Part shown: piece by piece, positions 17,617 through 26,348 of the stretch
How positions within the stretch are numbered: position 1 is the stretch's first letter
Layout of the letters: each line of letters opens with the position of its first letter
Origin: Mucilaginibacter phenanthrenivorans
GTDB taxonomy: Bacteria > Bacteroidota > Bacteroidia > Sphingobacteriales > Sphingobacteriaceae
Direction of reading: 5' to 3'
Assembly: GCF_024721155.1 (NCBI RefSeq)
Contig: NZ_JAHVAP010000007.1
Location: 186,001 to 250,000, forward strand
DNA length: 64,000 nt
Program-made: the position numbers and the translations under genes
The notes under the pieces: model-generated
The model's database searches: none
Seen by the model: only the letters and a program-made list of their open reading frames with translations
What the model was told of the DNA's origin: nothing

Positions 17617-17646
17617 AGTCTTCAGACTTAAGTCTGAAGACTTTTT
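17617..17646. terminator. Bidirectional terminator, perfect 26-bp palindrome
   Basis: 13-bp arms (AGTCTTCAGACTT and its complement) with no spacer at 17617-17642, an A-run on the left and a T-run on the right. It lies between the 581-aa gene and convergent gldM. Confidence 0.85.
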
Positions 17647-17679
17647 AACGAAGCTCGGAGGTACACTTTACATGCCGCT

Positions 17680-19215
17680 TTAGTTTGCCGTTAGCGCTAC
17701 CGGTGCCAGCTGCCGGGGCGAACCATCGGGCCCTACTGCTATAATATTGTCAAATATCACCCTTGAGCCAGGCTTAATGCCATTAAGCGATTCATGCATT
17801 TCTGAACTAAGGGAGTTGCCTGATCCCATCTGTACCGATGCCGTTTCCCTTGGATTAGCAATGATGAGGCTAAACCGGGTAATATGGAACCGCGCATCAA
17901 AATCGAAATTATCCAGCGTAGCGTAAATGGCGTCCTGTGCCTTCAGTGCTACAGTTGGCACACTGCCGCCTGATTTGCCCGAGAACCTTGCAATAGGGTC
18001 GGGGATCCTTTTTGCCCTGAACTGTGTGCTGCTTAATACCTGCGTTTTACCCGGCGAAACTTCAGCTGACACGGTTACCGTAACCGTACCCGGGGTAGAC
18101 ACCTTAGCAATGTATTTTCCCGATGAGCCGGTAAGTATGCCGGACGACATCCCGATCCTGATATTTTTTGAGGGGATGCCCGGCACCGATACCGACACCG
18201 GGTTATCAACCCCGATATAAAACACATTCATTTTATCCGGCGAAACAACTGCAGACGGGCGGGCAACCATATACTGCTGTTCAGGCGTGGTATAGGTTTT
18301 TATGGTGCCATCAGTCTGCTTAACGTTTATGGTTCCCTGCCATTTGAAAATGCCTTCGCGGGAGGTTCCTACTGTGTATTCGCCCCTACCATCGGATACA
18401 TTAATAGGCGTACCGCCAACCTGCATTACCGGGTCCGACTTTGAATCGTATGCCGTTAGGAATACCTGGGCCTTGTAAGGCTGCCCCTGGATGAGGTAGG
18501 ATGTAGGTGCTACCGCAACAGCTTCAAATTTGTCGAGGTTAACCACGGCCTGATCCATCTTGCCCAGGATCTTTTTAACCACTTCCGATTCGGCATTTTT
18601 ATTATCCGCCTGGATCTTTGAGAGGATGGTGAAAGTTGCAGTAAGCGGCACACCTTCGCCAAAATTTAGTTCCTCCCAGGTACGGATGTTACCCGAATGC
18701 TTAACCGGATCATCCGCATTTAGGGTGAATGATACCAGGCGGCTGTCGTCCTTCCCGAGGATCTCCTTCAGCTTTTCGCGGGTGTCTTTGATCTTTTCCT
18801 TAAGCGCCTTCGCCCTTTTTTTATTGATCATTACATTATAACCAATATCCAGGTTATCACGATCCTTCAGATCGCCGGTAGTTTCATCAACGCCATTGCT
18901 TTGATTGGTGAGCTCCCTTTTTATGTCCATGATAAAATCATCCAGGTCGCGCGTTACCTTTTCGGCCTGTTTGGCTTTTTCATAAATGGGCTTCGCCCGC
19001 TCCGGCGACTCCCGCAGCCGGGTTTGTTCAAATGTGGTGAATAATTGCTGTATTGAATTACCTACGTTACCTGCCGAAGCAGTAAGACTGTCGTTTATAG
19101 TTTTAAACGCGTCTAATATTGTTTCAGATACATTCAGGGCCAGCATTGCCAATAATACCAGGTACATGAAATTTATCATTTTTTGCCTGGTGGTTTCTTT
19201 TCCTGCAGCAGCCAT
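17680..19215 (-). CDS. gldM: Type IX secretion/gliding motor protein GldM (PorM)
   Basis: 511 aa. One N-terminal helix (INFMYLVLLAMLALNVSETIL) anchors it in the inner membrane. A long helical periplasmic domain (about 40-220) is followed by beta domains with KSDPVMQVGGTPINVSDGRGEY and a C-terminal domain ending in VAPVAL. The opening AAGKETTRQKMINFMYLVLLAML is the GldM signature. With GldL it forms the proton-driven rotary motor that powers T9SS and gliding, spanning the periplasm to reach the GldK/GldN ring. Last gene of the cluster, 50 bp after gldL. Confidence 0.96.
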   Translation of the reverse strand: MAAAGKETTRQKMINFMYLVLLAMLALNVSETILDAFKTINDSLTASAGNVGNSIQQLFTTFEQTRLRESPERAKPIYEKAKQAEKVTRDLDDFIMDIKRELTNQSNGVDETTGDLKDRDNLDIGYNVMINKKRAKALKEKIKDTREKLKEILGKDDSRLVSFTLNADDPVKHSGNIRTWEELNFGEGVPLTATFTILSKIQADNKNAESEVVKKILGKMDQAVVNLDKFEAVAVAPTSYLIQGQPYKAQVFLTAYDSKSDPVMQVGGTPINVSDGRGEYTVGTSREGIFKWQGTINVKQTDGTIKTYTTPEQQYMVARPSAVVSPDKMNVFYIGVDNPVSVSVPGIPSKNIRIGMSSGILTGSSGKYIAKVSTPGTVTVTVSAEVSPGKTQVLSSTQFRAKRIPDPIARFSGKSGGSVPTVALKAQDAIYATLDNFDFDARFHITRFSLIIANPRETASVQMGSGNSLSSEMHESLNGIKPGSRVIFDNIIAVGPDGSPRQLAPVALTAN

Positions 19216-19265
19216 ATCCTTTGTTTTAAATGTTAATACCTAAACTTATTTTTTCCTGCCGAGAT

Positions 19266-20063
19266 CTACATCCGCGGCTGGTTCATTGCAGAAAGCATGT
19301 TGGCATAAAATACATTGAGTGCCGAAATATTTTTAGCCAGCTTGTTAACCTCGTCCTTAAACATCCTGCTGTCATCCGCAGATTCATTAAGGTTTTGAAG
19401 CGTTCTGCTTAATCCTTCATAAAAATGGTTCACCTGCCTTAAGTTGGCATCAGCCCCCTTCAGTTCGGTTTCATACAAAGAGTTCAGCTGCCCAAGGTTA
19501 TGAGTAAGCTTTGCCACCTGGAGCTGATATGCGTTGGTGTCAGCCCTGCTTTCGGCAATTGCCGAAAGTCCTGCTGTGGCCCGTTCAAATGCTAATCCAA
19601 ACAAATCGAATTTTGACGACGCCTGTTTAAGCTTGATGGAGAATTCGTCGGTCCCTAATGAAATATCCGCCAGTGTATTAATCCTGTTCATCTTATCGGC
19701 AAAAACCCTTAATCCCTCACCCAACTTATTGATGCTTTCGGGGCTCACTTCCTGCGCCAGCAGTTTGTCTAGCGCTGCAGTATTACCTGTTGGGCTTAAT
19801 TTAGCAGTTCCCACTGTTGGCAATTCCCCATCATAGTCTATAGCCAGTTCGGGGTATACACGTTCCCATTCAGGGTCCTGTGCCGGCGGGAAAAATCCCA
19901 GTGTAAAAAATAACAGCGCTTCTACCGTCAGCCCCATGCCGATCATATAAGTGCCTAACACGCCGCCCCAGTGGTTGATCTTGAACATTGCGCCAAGAAT
20001 TACTATGCTGGCTCCCCACGAGATTGCTACATGCAGCCAGTTGATTTTTTTTGTCTTTTTCAT
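19266..20063 (-). CDS. gldL: Type IX secretion/gliding motor protein GldL (PorL)
   Basis: 265 aa. Two membrane helices in the first 65 residues (VAISWGASIVILGAMFKINHWGG and GLTVEALLFFTLGFF), the first with the conserved K and H of the GldL proton path. A long cytoplasmic helical region follows, with an insertion of polar sequence at about 85-105. Pentameric stator-like part of the GldLM motor. It follows the beta-barrel gene with a 26-bp gap. Confidence 0.96.
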   Translation of the reverse strand: MKKTKKINWLHVAISWGASIVILGAMFKINHWGGVLGTYMIGMGLTVEALLFFTLGFFPPAQDPEWERVYPELAIDYDGELPTVGTAKLSPTGNTAALDKLLAQEVSPESINKLGEGLRVFADKMNRINTLADISLGTDEFSIKLKQASSKFDLFGLAFERATAGLSAIAESRADTNAYQLQVAKLTHNLGQLNSLYETELKGADANLRQVNHFYEGLSRTLQNLNESADDSRMFKDEVNKLAKNISALNVFYANMLSAMNQPRM

Positions 20064-20089
20064 GATATAAAATTTAATGGTTAATAAAT

Positions 20090-20716
20090 TCAGAAATGGT
20101 AATAAAATGTAAGGCCAGCATTCATGCCGGGCAAAAGGCCCTTTAACCCGTTTGTTATGGTGTTTGCCTTGTTTTCATAGGTTGATGTTGGAGCGCTGGT
20201 AGGGATAAAAAATCCAAAATCCGCACGCATGCTGATGTCATTAAACACCCGGATATTGCCGAGCCCGGTACCTATGTATGGCCTTACTTTCGACATTGAT
20301 ACCGAATAATTTGGTGTGGCGCCTATTCCTTCGCGGTAAATGGTGTTGCTGAAATAGTAGCCCATCCCCGCGCTCACAAACCATTTACGCGACCACCAAT
20401 CACCGCCGCCATAGCGTGGCTGCCAGTCAACAATTGCGTATACACTGCTGCGGTCCAATCTTAAATCACGGCTATTATAAAGCACGGTTATGCCGGGCAC
20501 CATGTTAAAACCAAACCTTGCATTAAAGGCGCGCAAAAAGCTTGCGGTACCCTGTATCCCGATGCCCTGTGTGCCCAATTGCAAACCAACAGATGTTTTT
20601 GGGAATGCACTGTATTCAGGTAATACCTGTGCTTCCACTTTGCCACACCAGGCCATTCCTGCTAAAATTACCATCCACCAGATAAAGTCCTTTATTAATC
20701 TTCCTTGCATTGTCAT
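20090..20716 (-). CDS. Predicted outer-membrane beta-barrel protein inside the gld cluster
   Basis: 208 aa. Signal peptide (WWMVILAGMAWCGKVEAQ), then alternating aromatic/polar strands (VGLQLGTQGIGIQGTASFL, ARFGFNMVPGITVLY, WFVSAGMGYYFS, MRADFGFFIP) and a terminal aromatic strand LTFYYHF, typical of small 8-10-strand barrels. It does not look like PorP/SprF, GldJ or PorT, though I cannot exclude distant kinship. It overlaps the gldN stop by 4 bp and precedes gldL, so it is cotranscribed with the T9SS core and may be a partner or regulator of the GldK/N ring in the outer membrane. Confidence 0.8.
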   Translation of the reverse strand: MTMQGRLIKDFIWWMVILAGMAWCGKVEAQVLPEYSAFPKTSVGLQLGTQGIGIQGTASFLRAFNARFGFNMVPGITVLYNSRDLRLDRSSVYAIVDWQPRYGGGDWWSRKWFVSAGMGYYFSNTIYREGIGATPNYSVSMSKVRPYIGTGLGNIRVFNDISMRADFGFFIPTSAPTSTYENKANTITNGLKGLLPGMNAGLTFYYHF

Positions 20717-21624
20717 GGCTTTGCCTCCTTATTATTTATGGTTTTATCAACCAGGTTCTTATCATTTATTCCTTTTGGATTTTTCCAGATGTTTTTCTTT
20801 AACCCGGCAAGTTTCTGTTCGAGCTTAAGCGCTTCGGGGCTGCCCGGATCAAACTGACCGCCATCCGTTCTGCCGGGTGTAAATTCCCTAACCAGGTAAG
20901 CGGTAAACTTTTGCTGCATAAAAACATCGTCGAGTGTTACATCAAAAACTTCCTTATCCGGATCGCTTACATCTTCCTTTACCAAAGCATAACGTAGCTG
21001 CGGAAAATAAAGCCAGAAGGCAGGTGTCGACGACATGTTTGCCGGCAGATCAGACGACCCCGTGATCATCATCATAGGTGCCAGGGCAATTATCCGGGTA
21101 TCAACCCTGCCCCGCTGCCTGTCAAAAAACACATCCTCCTCAATCCTGAATTTTGTTATCCTGTCGGGATTAAATTCATTGAGCACCATTTTTGACGAGA
21201 TCTCGTTGCCGTCCTTATCAAACTTTGGCACCAGCACCGAGTCGGCAAAGCGTTGCTTTCCCTGTCGGGCAGATAATTTCTTTTTGAAATCATCCTTCTC
21301 ATAGGGTGTAAGCTTTCCCTTTTCTATGCCCTTCATTATGGTTTCCATCAGGGAGTGACCCGGGATACTCAGGATGGCGTTGCCGCTATCAGCCAGATCT
21401 ATCACCCGCCAAACCCGTGCGTATAGCCGGATGCTTGCCGCAGTTGATTTTGGATACGGAAAAGGCCTTGCCTGGCTCAGATCAATTTGCTGCAGGTTTA
21501 CGTCGTAAGCCGGCAGCGTATCGGTGATAGTGCTATCGGCCAAAACAGCCTGCGCAAATACTGTATGGATGCAGGTCCCCAATAGCAGGAGAATTACTGC
21601 GGTTATTTTTTTCATGTTTTTCAT
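20713..21624 (-). CDS. gldN: Type IX secretion/gliding protein GldN (PorN)
   Basis: About 303 aa from the ATG at 21624 (or 300 from 21615). A longer frame opens at 21678 but lies inside gldK and lacks a signal-like start. Signal peptide ITAVILLLLGTCIHTVFAQA, then the GldN domain with RIYARVWRVIDLADSGNAIL-type sequence, TKFRIEEDVFFDRQRG, and FWLYFPQLRYALVKEDV. Periplasmic partner of GldK in the ring beneath the outer membrane. It follows gldK directly (about 4 bp), whereas the usual place of gldN is after gldM. Confidence 0.94.
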   Translation of the reverse strand: MKNMKKITAVILLLLGTCIHTVFAQAVLADSTITDTLPAYDVNLQQIDLSQARPFPYPKSTAASIRLYARVWRVIDLADSGNAILSIPGHSLMETIMKGIEKGKLTPYEKDDFKKKLSARQGKQRFADSVLVPKFDKDGNEISSKMVLNEFNPDRITKFRIEEDVFFDRQRGRVDTRIIALAPMMMITGSSDLPANMSSTPAFWLYFPQLRYALVKEDVSDPDKEVFDVTLDDVFMQQKFTAYLVREFTPGRTDGGQFDPGSPEALKLEQKLAGLKKNIWKNPKGINDKNLVDKTINNKEAKP

Positions 21625-21628
21625 AATT

Positions 21629-22918
21629 TTATTTTTTAGTGTATTTCCTGGTTTTAACCTGTTCGCCGGTGAGCTCAAAGGCTGCCATCACACAGCGGAA
21701 ACCGATGTAGGAATGCGCCGCGTCCTGGTCGTCAAAGCTTCGGGTGTCAGTGTTTAGCATCTCGCCATTATCTTTCCATGATCCGCCGCGTACTACCTTG
21801 CGGCGCATCAGCGGAGCATCATTAATACTTGCGTCATACAACAGCGCCGGGTTAAGGTCATTTACCAATTGAGATGAAGACGGACTGAAGGCATCCAGCG
21901 TCCATTCCGAAACATTGCCGGCCATATTATAGATGCCGAATGCATTTGGTGTGTAGGAGGTAACCGGCAGTGTAAATGTCGATCCATCGCTTGAATAGCT
22001 TCCTTCACCCTGTTTAAAATTCAGTGATAGCTGCTCCTTACCAGATACTTTATCAACGGTGGTTTTAACCGTATGATCTAAAGTATCTGCAGGGTCAAGC
22101 TTGGCTTCGGCAGCATATTGCCATTGGGCCTCGGTTGGCAGGCTGAAGCTGAGCTTAAAGTTCCGCAGGTTAGGGTTGTTTTTTATCATGATCCTCAGCT
22201 GCGTGCTGCGCCAGTCGGCATAGGCCCTTGCCTGTTTCCAGCTTACCCCTACCACCGGGTTGTATTGATATACCTTGTTGGTGAAATAGTTGGCATCCAT
22301 AACCGTCATTTGCGAGTTCGGGAAATCAGCCGACCAAACAGCCTCATGTGGATACACCCTAACGGTATCCTCCTTATACTCGTTGTTTTTTACGCCATCC
22401 ATGCGGATGTAATAAAAGCGGTAGATCATCAGGTCGGGGTTGGGCATGCGGGCGCCGTTAAGCATAGTCATCATTGGCGCCAGCTTTTCCTTTACCTCGG
22501 GCGGGGCCTTTTTCCAGAGCGGTGAGATCTTGTTTACCTTGCTCCAGTCTATCAGCCTGATCTCTTTATTGCGCGTCCCAACGGTGGCGCCGGTTGCGGG
22601 CAGATAAAAGGAATCATCGTGCAGGTAATCGGTAATGGCAACCGAATCGGCAACCCAGTTTACGAAGGCCTGGTATTGCTTGTTGTTCACTTCAGTTTTG
22701 TCGATAAAGAAGGCGCTTACACTCACTTTCCTTTGCTCTGCCTTATCATCATTCAGCATTTTGTACAAAAAAGTACCCGATGGAATGTACACCATCCCAT
22801 CGGGCGGGATGAGCCGTTTTATAGAAACAGCACGGGTTTTAGGGGTGTTATAAAGACTTGGCTGGCAGGCGCTTAGCATCAGGATAAGCAGTCCTGTAAT
22901 TTGAACATACGATCTCAT
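21629..22918 (-). CDS. gldK: Type IX secretion/gliding lipoprotein GldK (PorK)
   Basis: 429 aa. Lipoprotein signal with lipobox LMLSAC (Cys18). A formylglycine-generating-enzyme/SUMF1-like fold follows: GMVYIPSGTFLYK, FFIDKTEVNNKQYQAF, NPVVGVSWKQARAYADW, LPTEAQWQYAAEA, and GNVSEWTLDAF...VVRGGSWKDN near the C-terminus. Outer-membrane lipoprotein forming the T9SS ring with GldN. First gene of the cluster; the 568 bp upstream are non-coding. Confidence 0.95.
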   Translation of the reverse strand: MRSYVQITGLLILMLSACQPSLYNTPKTRAVSIKRLIPPDGMVYIPSGTFLYKMLNDDKAEQRKVSVSAFFIDKTEVNNKQYQAFVNWVADSVAITDYLHDDSFYLPATGATVGTRNKEIRLIDWSKVNKISPLWKKAPPEVKEKLAPMMTMLNGARMPNPDLMIYRFYYIRMDGVKNNEYKEDTVRVYPHEAVWSADFPNSQMTVMDANYFTNKVYQYNPVVGVSWKQARAYADWRSTQLRIMIKNNPNLRNFKLSFSLPTEAQWQYAAEAKLDPADTLDHTVKTTVDKVSGKEQLSLNFKQGEGSYSSDGSTFTLPVTSYTPNAFGIYNMAGNVSEWTLDAFSPSSSQLVNDLNPALLYDASINDAPLMRRKVVRGGSWKDNGEMLNTDTRSFDDQDAAHSYIGFRCVMAAFELTGEQVKTRKYTKK

Positions 22919-23486
22919 TCGACATTAGAATTAATAATTAAACAATAGTCAGAATGACCTCATACGCGTTTTAATTTTCTCTGGTGAAACAATGACCAAA
23001 TGTGGAGGAAGCGGACGCAGCAGCAATCAAATTATCGACAGGGAGCCGGTTTTTATCGACTAATTAACTATATAATTTTTTGATTTTTTTTGCGTTCGCG
23101 AGGGACGGGGCGGGTAAAACATTCAGGAGTTTTTGCGGGTGTTCCACGATAGTAATTCAACGGCGCATCTGTTTCAGCATTCATCGACATATGCAACAAA
23201 ATGTTATTCAGTATTTACACCCATCTCATTCATCCATACAAAATACCCGTTCACCGATTGACTGTTGGCCACCCGGAGATATTACTGCAGTTTTGACCTT
23301 TCATCTGCGTATAGGACTTGGAGAGTAAATAAACCCGGGTTGTCCGGTTTCGCGCTTGGGAGCGCCTGCGGTTGCAGGTGTTTATTTTAAGGAAGCTTTA
23401 TTTATAAATGAAAATAGTTTATTCCTATATTAACGGCCCTAAGAACGTGCCTTTGCTGTGGCAAAAGGTTTTAAAATAATCGGGTA
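22919..23486. other. 568-bp non-coding region between divergent gldK and the sensor kinase gene
   Basis: I find no convincing gene; an 82-codon frame at 23080-23328 has no family features. It presumably holds promoters for gldK (minus) and the kinase (plus). The A/T-rich stretch near 23058-23090 (TATAATTTTTTG) resembles a -7 element. Small GC-rich hairpins occur at about 23355-23385 (CGCTTGGGAGCG and CCTGCGGTTGCAGG). Confidence 0.5.
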
Positions 23487-24710
23487 ATGGAAACGGTAAA
23501 CAAAAACATACCAAAAGCTATTTTAAATAATTACAAAGTGAATATGCTTCGTTCTAAAGCCGCAAACATTTTTATCCACGCCGCTGGTTGGCTGGTGTTT
23601 TTGGGCTTCCCGCTGTTATTCATGAATCGCACGCAACACGGCAGCAGCAATAATTTACGTATCCTGTCGTCGCCTTATTACTGGCTGTTTTGCCTTACCT
23701 ATATTTTCATGTTTTATTTAAACGCCTGGGTGCTGGTGCCGCGCTTTGTTTTTAAAAAGAAATATATCAGGTATGGCATTATCATTTTGCTGCTATCGGG
23801 CCTTGTTTATTTTTTACAGCCTTTTGATAACCTGCTTGGTCATAACTTGCTGAAAAACCCTAATCTGAATAACCCGGCGGGCACCTCTATGATGCAGCCC
23901 GACAGCAGTTCTCCCGGTTTAAAGAATCTGCCCTTCGGCCCGTTGCCACACCAGGACCTGCGGATGGAGGATCCGTTATTAAAGCCGGCAAACCGCTTAC
24001 TCATCATCCACCAGTCTGGTAATATCGATTTGGTGGCGCTCTTCATTTTCATTATTGTTATTGGCTTGAGCATTGCCATAAGTACCGTCCAAAAATGGCA
24101 GGTGACGGAACAAATGGTGGTAAAGGCCCAGGCAGAAAAGGCACATGCCGAACTCTCCTTTTTAAAAGCGCAGATAAACCCGCATTTCCTTTTCAACACG
24201 CTTAATAATATATACGCCCTTTCGGTAACTGCAAGCGAGCATACTTCGGAGAGTATTATGAAACTCTCGAACATTATGCGTTATGTTACCGACGAGGTTA
24301 CCGAAGATTTTGTACTACTGCAAAGTGAAATAGATTGTATTAACGATTATATCGACCTGCAAAAACTGCGGCTGGGCAAACTAACCAAACTGAACTTTAC
24401 GCTTAATGGGGCAATAAAGAACCAGAAAATTGCACCACTGGTGCTGATGACCTTTATTGAAAATGTATTTAAGTACGGTATCAGCAAAAACAAAAAGGGA
24501 GTGATAGAGATAAAACTTGATGTGGATGACGGCAAGGTGTTCTTTTATTGTAGTAACACCATATTTGAAAAAAGCGCATCCAACAAACGGAAAGGAATTG
24601 GCATTGCAAATACCCGGCAACGACTGGAGCATATTTACCCGGGAAAGCATAAGCTGGAGATCAGCACAAATGATGATTTGTTTACGGTTAGGCTGGAGAT
24701 TGATTGTTAA
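23487..24710 (+). CDS. LytS-type sensor histidine kinase
   Basis: 407 aa. Four N-terminal membrane segments (about 25-45, 60-85, 95-115 and 175-200), then a His_kinase domain with the phospho-His motif AQINPHFLFNTLNNIYALS near residue 230, an N box around LVLMTFIENVFKYGI, and a short ATPase with KGIGIANTRQRLEHIYPG. It signals to the LytTR regulator 39 bp downstream. No dedicated extracellular sensor domain is seen, so stimuli are probably sensed in the membrane. Confidence 0.92.
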   Translation: METVNKNIPKAILNNYKVNMLRSKAANIFIHAAGWLVFLGFPLLFMNRTQHGSSNNLRILSSPYYWLFCLTYIFMFYLNAWVLVPRFVFKKKYIRYGIIILLLSGLVYFLQPFDNLLGHNLLKNPNLNNPAGTSMMQPDSSSPGLKNLPFGPLPHQDLRMEDPLLKPANRLLIIHQSGNIDLVALFIFIIVIGLSIAISTVQKWQVTEQMVVKAQAEKAHAELSFLKAQINPHFLFNTLNNIYALSVTASEHTSESIMKLSNIMRYVTDEVTEDFVLLQSEIDCINDYIDLQKLRLGKLTKLNFTLNGAIKNQKIAPLVLMTFIENVFKYGISKNKKGVIEIKLDVDDGKVFFYCSNTIFEKSASNKRKGIGIANTRQRLEHIYPGKHKLEISTNDDLFTVRLEIDC

Positions 24711-24749
24711 CTGCCTAAACGTAGTTTATTAATATTAAAATTAATACAA

Positions 24750-25445
24750 ATGAAACTAAAATGTATAGCCATAGATGACGAGCCACTGGCGTTGGAGATC
24801 ATGAAAAAGTATATTGGTGAGTTTACTGAACTGCAGCTTTTAAGAACTTTTGAAGATGCTGTTTCCGGCGCTGAATTTCTCACAAAAAACCACGTGGACC
24901 TGTTATTTATTGACATCGACATGCCGGATATTACCGGGGTCGATCTGGTGCGCTCACTGGTTGATAAACCCATGATCATATTTACCACTGCATATAAAAA
25001 CTTTGCATTTGAGGGATTTGAGCTGGAAGCGCTGGATTACCTGTTAAAACCGATAAACATTAAGCGCTTTGCCACCGCTGTAAACAAGGCGGTTGAATAT
25101 GCCAGGTATAAGAATTCGGACGGCGACACCGGCAACGAATGTATTTATGTACACTCGGAGTATCGGGTGATCAAAATCCCGCTAAAGGATATTGAATACA
25201 TTGAAAGTATGCAGGACTATATCAAAATATTCCTCACAAGTGCCGAAAAGCCGATTTTAACTTTGATGTCGATGAAAAGCGTGCTTGAAAAATTGCCTGC
25301 CGATCAGTTCACCCGCATCCACCGAAGCTATGCTGTTGCCTTAAAAAAGATAAGATCTATCCATAACCGTAAGGTAAAGCTTAATATGGCAGAGGTGCCG
25401 GTTGGTAATAATTATGCTGATTTTATTAAGAACTGGCAGAAGTAG
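24750..25445 (+). CDS. LytTR-family response regulator
   Basis: 231 aa. Receiver domain (1-120) with acidic pair DDE at 8-10, phosphoacceptor in LLFIDIDMPDITG and K in YLLKPI. A LytTR DNA-binding domain follows (about 135-231: IYVHSEYRVIKIPLKDIEYIES, FTRIHRSYAVAL). Forms a two-component pair with the upstream kinase. Target genes are not evident; the adjoining operon at 25686 is separated by 240 bp and an inverted-repeat element. Confidence 0.93.
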   Translation: MKLKCIAIDDEPLALEIMKKYIGEFTELQLLRTFEDAVSGAEFLTKNHVDLLFIDIDMPDITGVDLVRSLVDKPMIIFTTAYKNFAFEGFELEALDYLLKPINIKRFATAVNKAVEYARYKNSDGDTGNECIYVHSEYRVIKIPLKDIEYIESMQDYIKIFLTSAEKPILTLMSMKSVLEKLPADQFTRIHRSYAVALKKIRSIHNRKVKLNMAEVPVGNNYADFIKNWQK

Positions 25446-25454
25446 GTAGTCTTG

Positions 25455-25583
25455 AGTCTGTAGTCCTTAGTATTAAGTCAGATAAGATGTAGCTATTGAA
25501 TCCTGGAAAAAGTAAATGGAGCGATTTTCGAAGGCAAACCTAACGACTATCGACTACTAACTTAAGACCAAGGACTACTGACT
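25455..25583. repeat. Imperfect inverted-repeat element, 24-bp arms
   Basis: Arms at 25455-25478 and 25560-25583 are inverted copies matching at 21 of 24 bases and composed of GTAGTCCTT/AAGGACTAC-type words. They enclose 81 bp that also contain related words such as CGACTATCGACTACTAA. The element could form a long hairpin or be a miniature dispersed repeat. No protein is encoded. Confidence 0.65.
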
Positions 25584-25685
25584 CTCCACCAGTTCATCGG
25601 TACATATCCCCGGTTTACCGATAAATGTTTACCCGCCGTCGCAATTCTATGCAACTTTATGTAATTACATTAAAATCATTAAGTT

Positions 25686-26063
25686 ATGGAATTTCCGGCA
25701 GCAAGAAAAAACATCCTGGTATTAGATAAAGGAAGCCGCGTGTTATCTGCGGTTGACCAGGTTTTATTTTATGGCGATTATAACCTGCTTACTATTTACG
25801 ACCCAAACTCGGTATACGACAGGGCAAAAGAGTTGAATCCCGATCTGATTATTTTGGATTATTTATTGCTGGATGCAGATTGTGAAGATATTATCAACGA
25901 TTTAAAGGAAGACGAGCAGTTAAGAGAGATCCCCGTGATTGTAGTAACCGTATACCGCAGCAAAAAAGTTATTGCTGACTCATACAAGTATGATGCACTT
26001 TTTATTAAGCCGAAGGACATGGATGTGCTGGCGTCAAGAATTGAGTATTTGATGGCTTCGTAG
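25686..26063 (+). CDS. Single-domain receiver protein, degenerate acidic pocket
   Basis: 125 aa, receiver domain only. The likely phosphoacceptor is D58 (LIILDYLLLDAD) with K108 (FIKPK), and T88 is in the switch position. The first loop carries only D14 (LVLDKGSR) instead of the usual two acidic residues, so phosphorylation may be weak or absent. No output domain. It precedes the PqqD-like gene by 41 bp and probably opens the seven-gene operon ending at 32650. Confidence 0.82.
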   Translation: MEFPAARKNILVLDKGSRVLSAVDQVLFYGDYNLLTIYDPNSVYDRAKELNPDLIILDYLLLDADCEDIINDLKEDEQLREIPVIVVTVYRSKKVIADSYKYDALFIKPKDMDVLASRIEYLMAS

Positions 26064-26104
26064 TTAAACCTTACATTTATGACCTTGAAATTTGTTGCCG
26101 CCAA

Positions 26105-26347
26105 ATGAAAATAAAAAAGAACATAGCTACCAGCGAGAACGGGTTTATATTTAACCCGGCTACCGGCGATTCGTTTTCAGGAAATGCTATGGCTACGGCT
26201 ATTTTATCAGCAATGAAAAACAATGAACCTGATGAGCAGATCAGGAAGAACATCCTTGAAAAATATGATGTTACGGCAGAGCAGCTTAATCGCGATTGGG
26301 AGGACTGGACAATACAGTTAAGGGAGGCAAACTTAATTGAGTGCTGA
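26105..26347 (+). CDS. PqqD-like peptide-binding protein
   Basis: 80 aa. The pattern GFIFNPATGDSFSGNAMATAIL, then DEQIRKNILEKYDV and a terminal WEDWTIQLREANLIE, is that of the PqqD/RRE fold (three beta strands, then helices with a conserved DV...V/L...F/W region). Such domains hand precursor peptides to modifying enzymes in ribosomal peptide pathways. Here the next gene is an ATP-grasp ligase and no radical SAM enzyme is present, so it may be a carrier or scaffold for the ligase. The stop lies 1 base before the ATP-grasp ATG. Confidence 0.78.
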   Translation: MKIKKNIATSENGFIFNPATGDSFSGNAMATAILSAMKNNEPDEQIRKNILEKYDVTAEQLNRDWEDWTIQLREANLIEC

Positions 26348-26348
26348 T

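Noticed and set aside
21625..21678. Upstream start for gldN
   Set aside because: It would lie inside gldK and add 18 residues ahead of a clear signal peptide; the ATG at 21624 is preferred.
23080..23328. 82-codon plus frame between gldK and the sensor kinase
   Set aside because: No recognisable domain or promoter and skewed composition; treated as non-coding.
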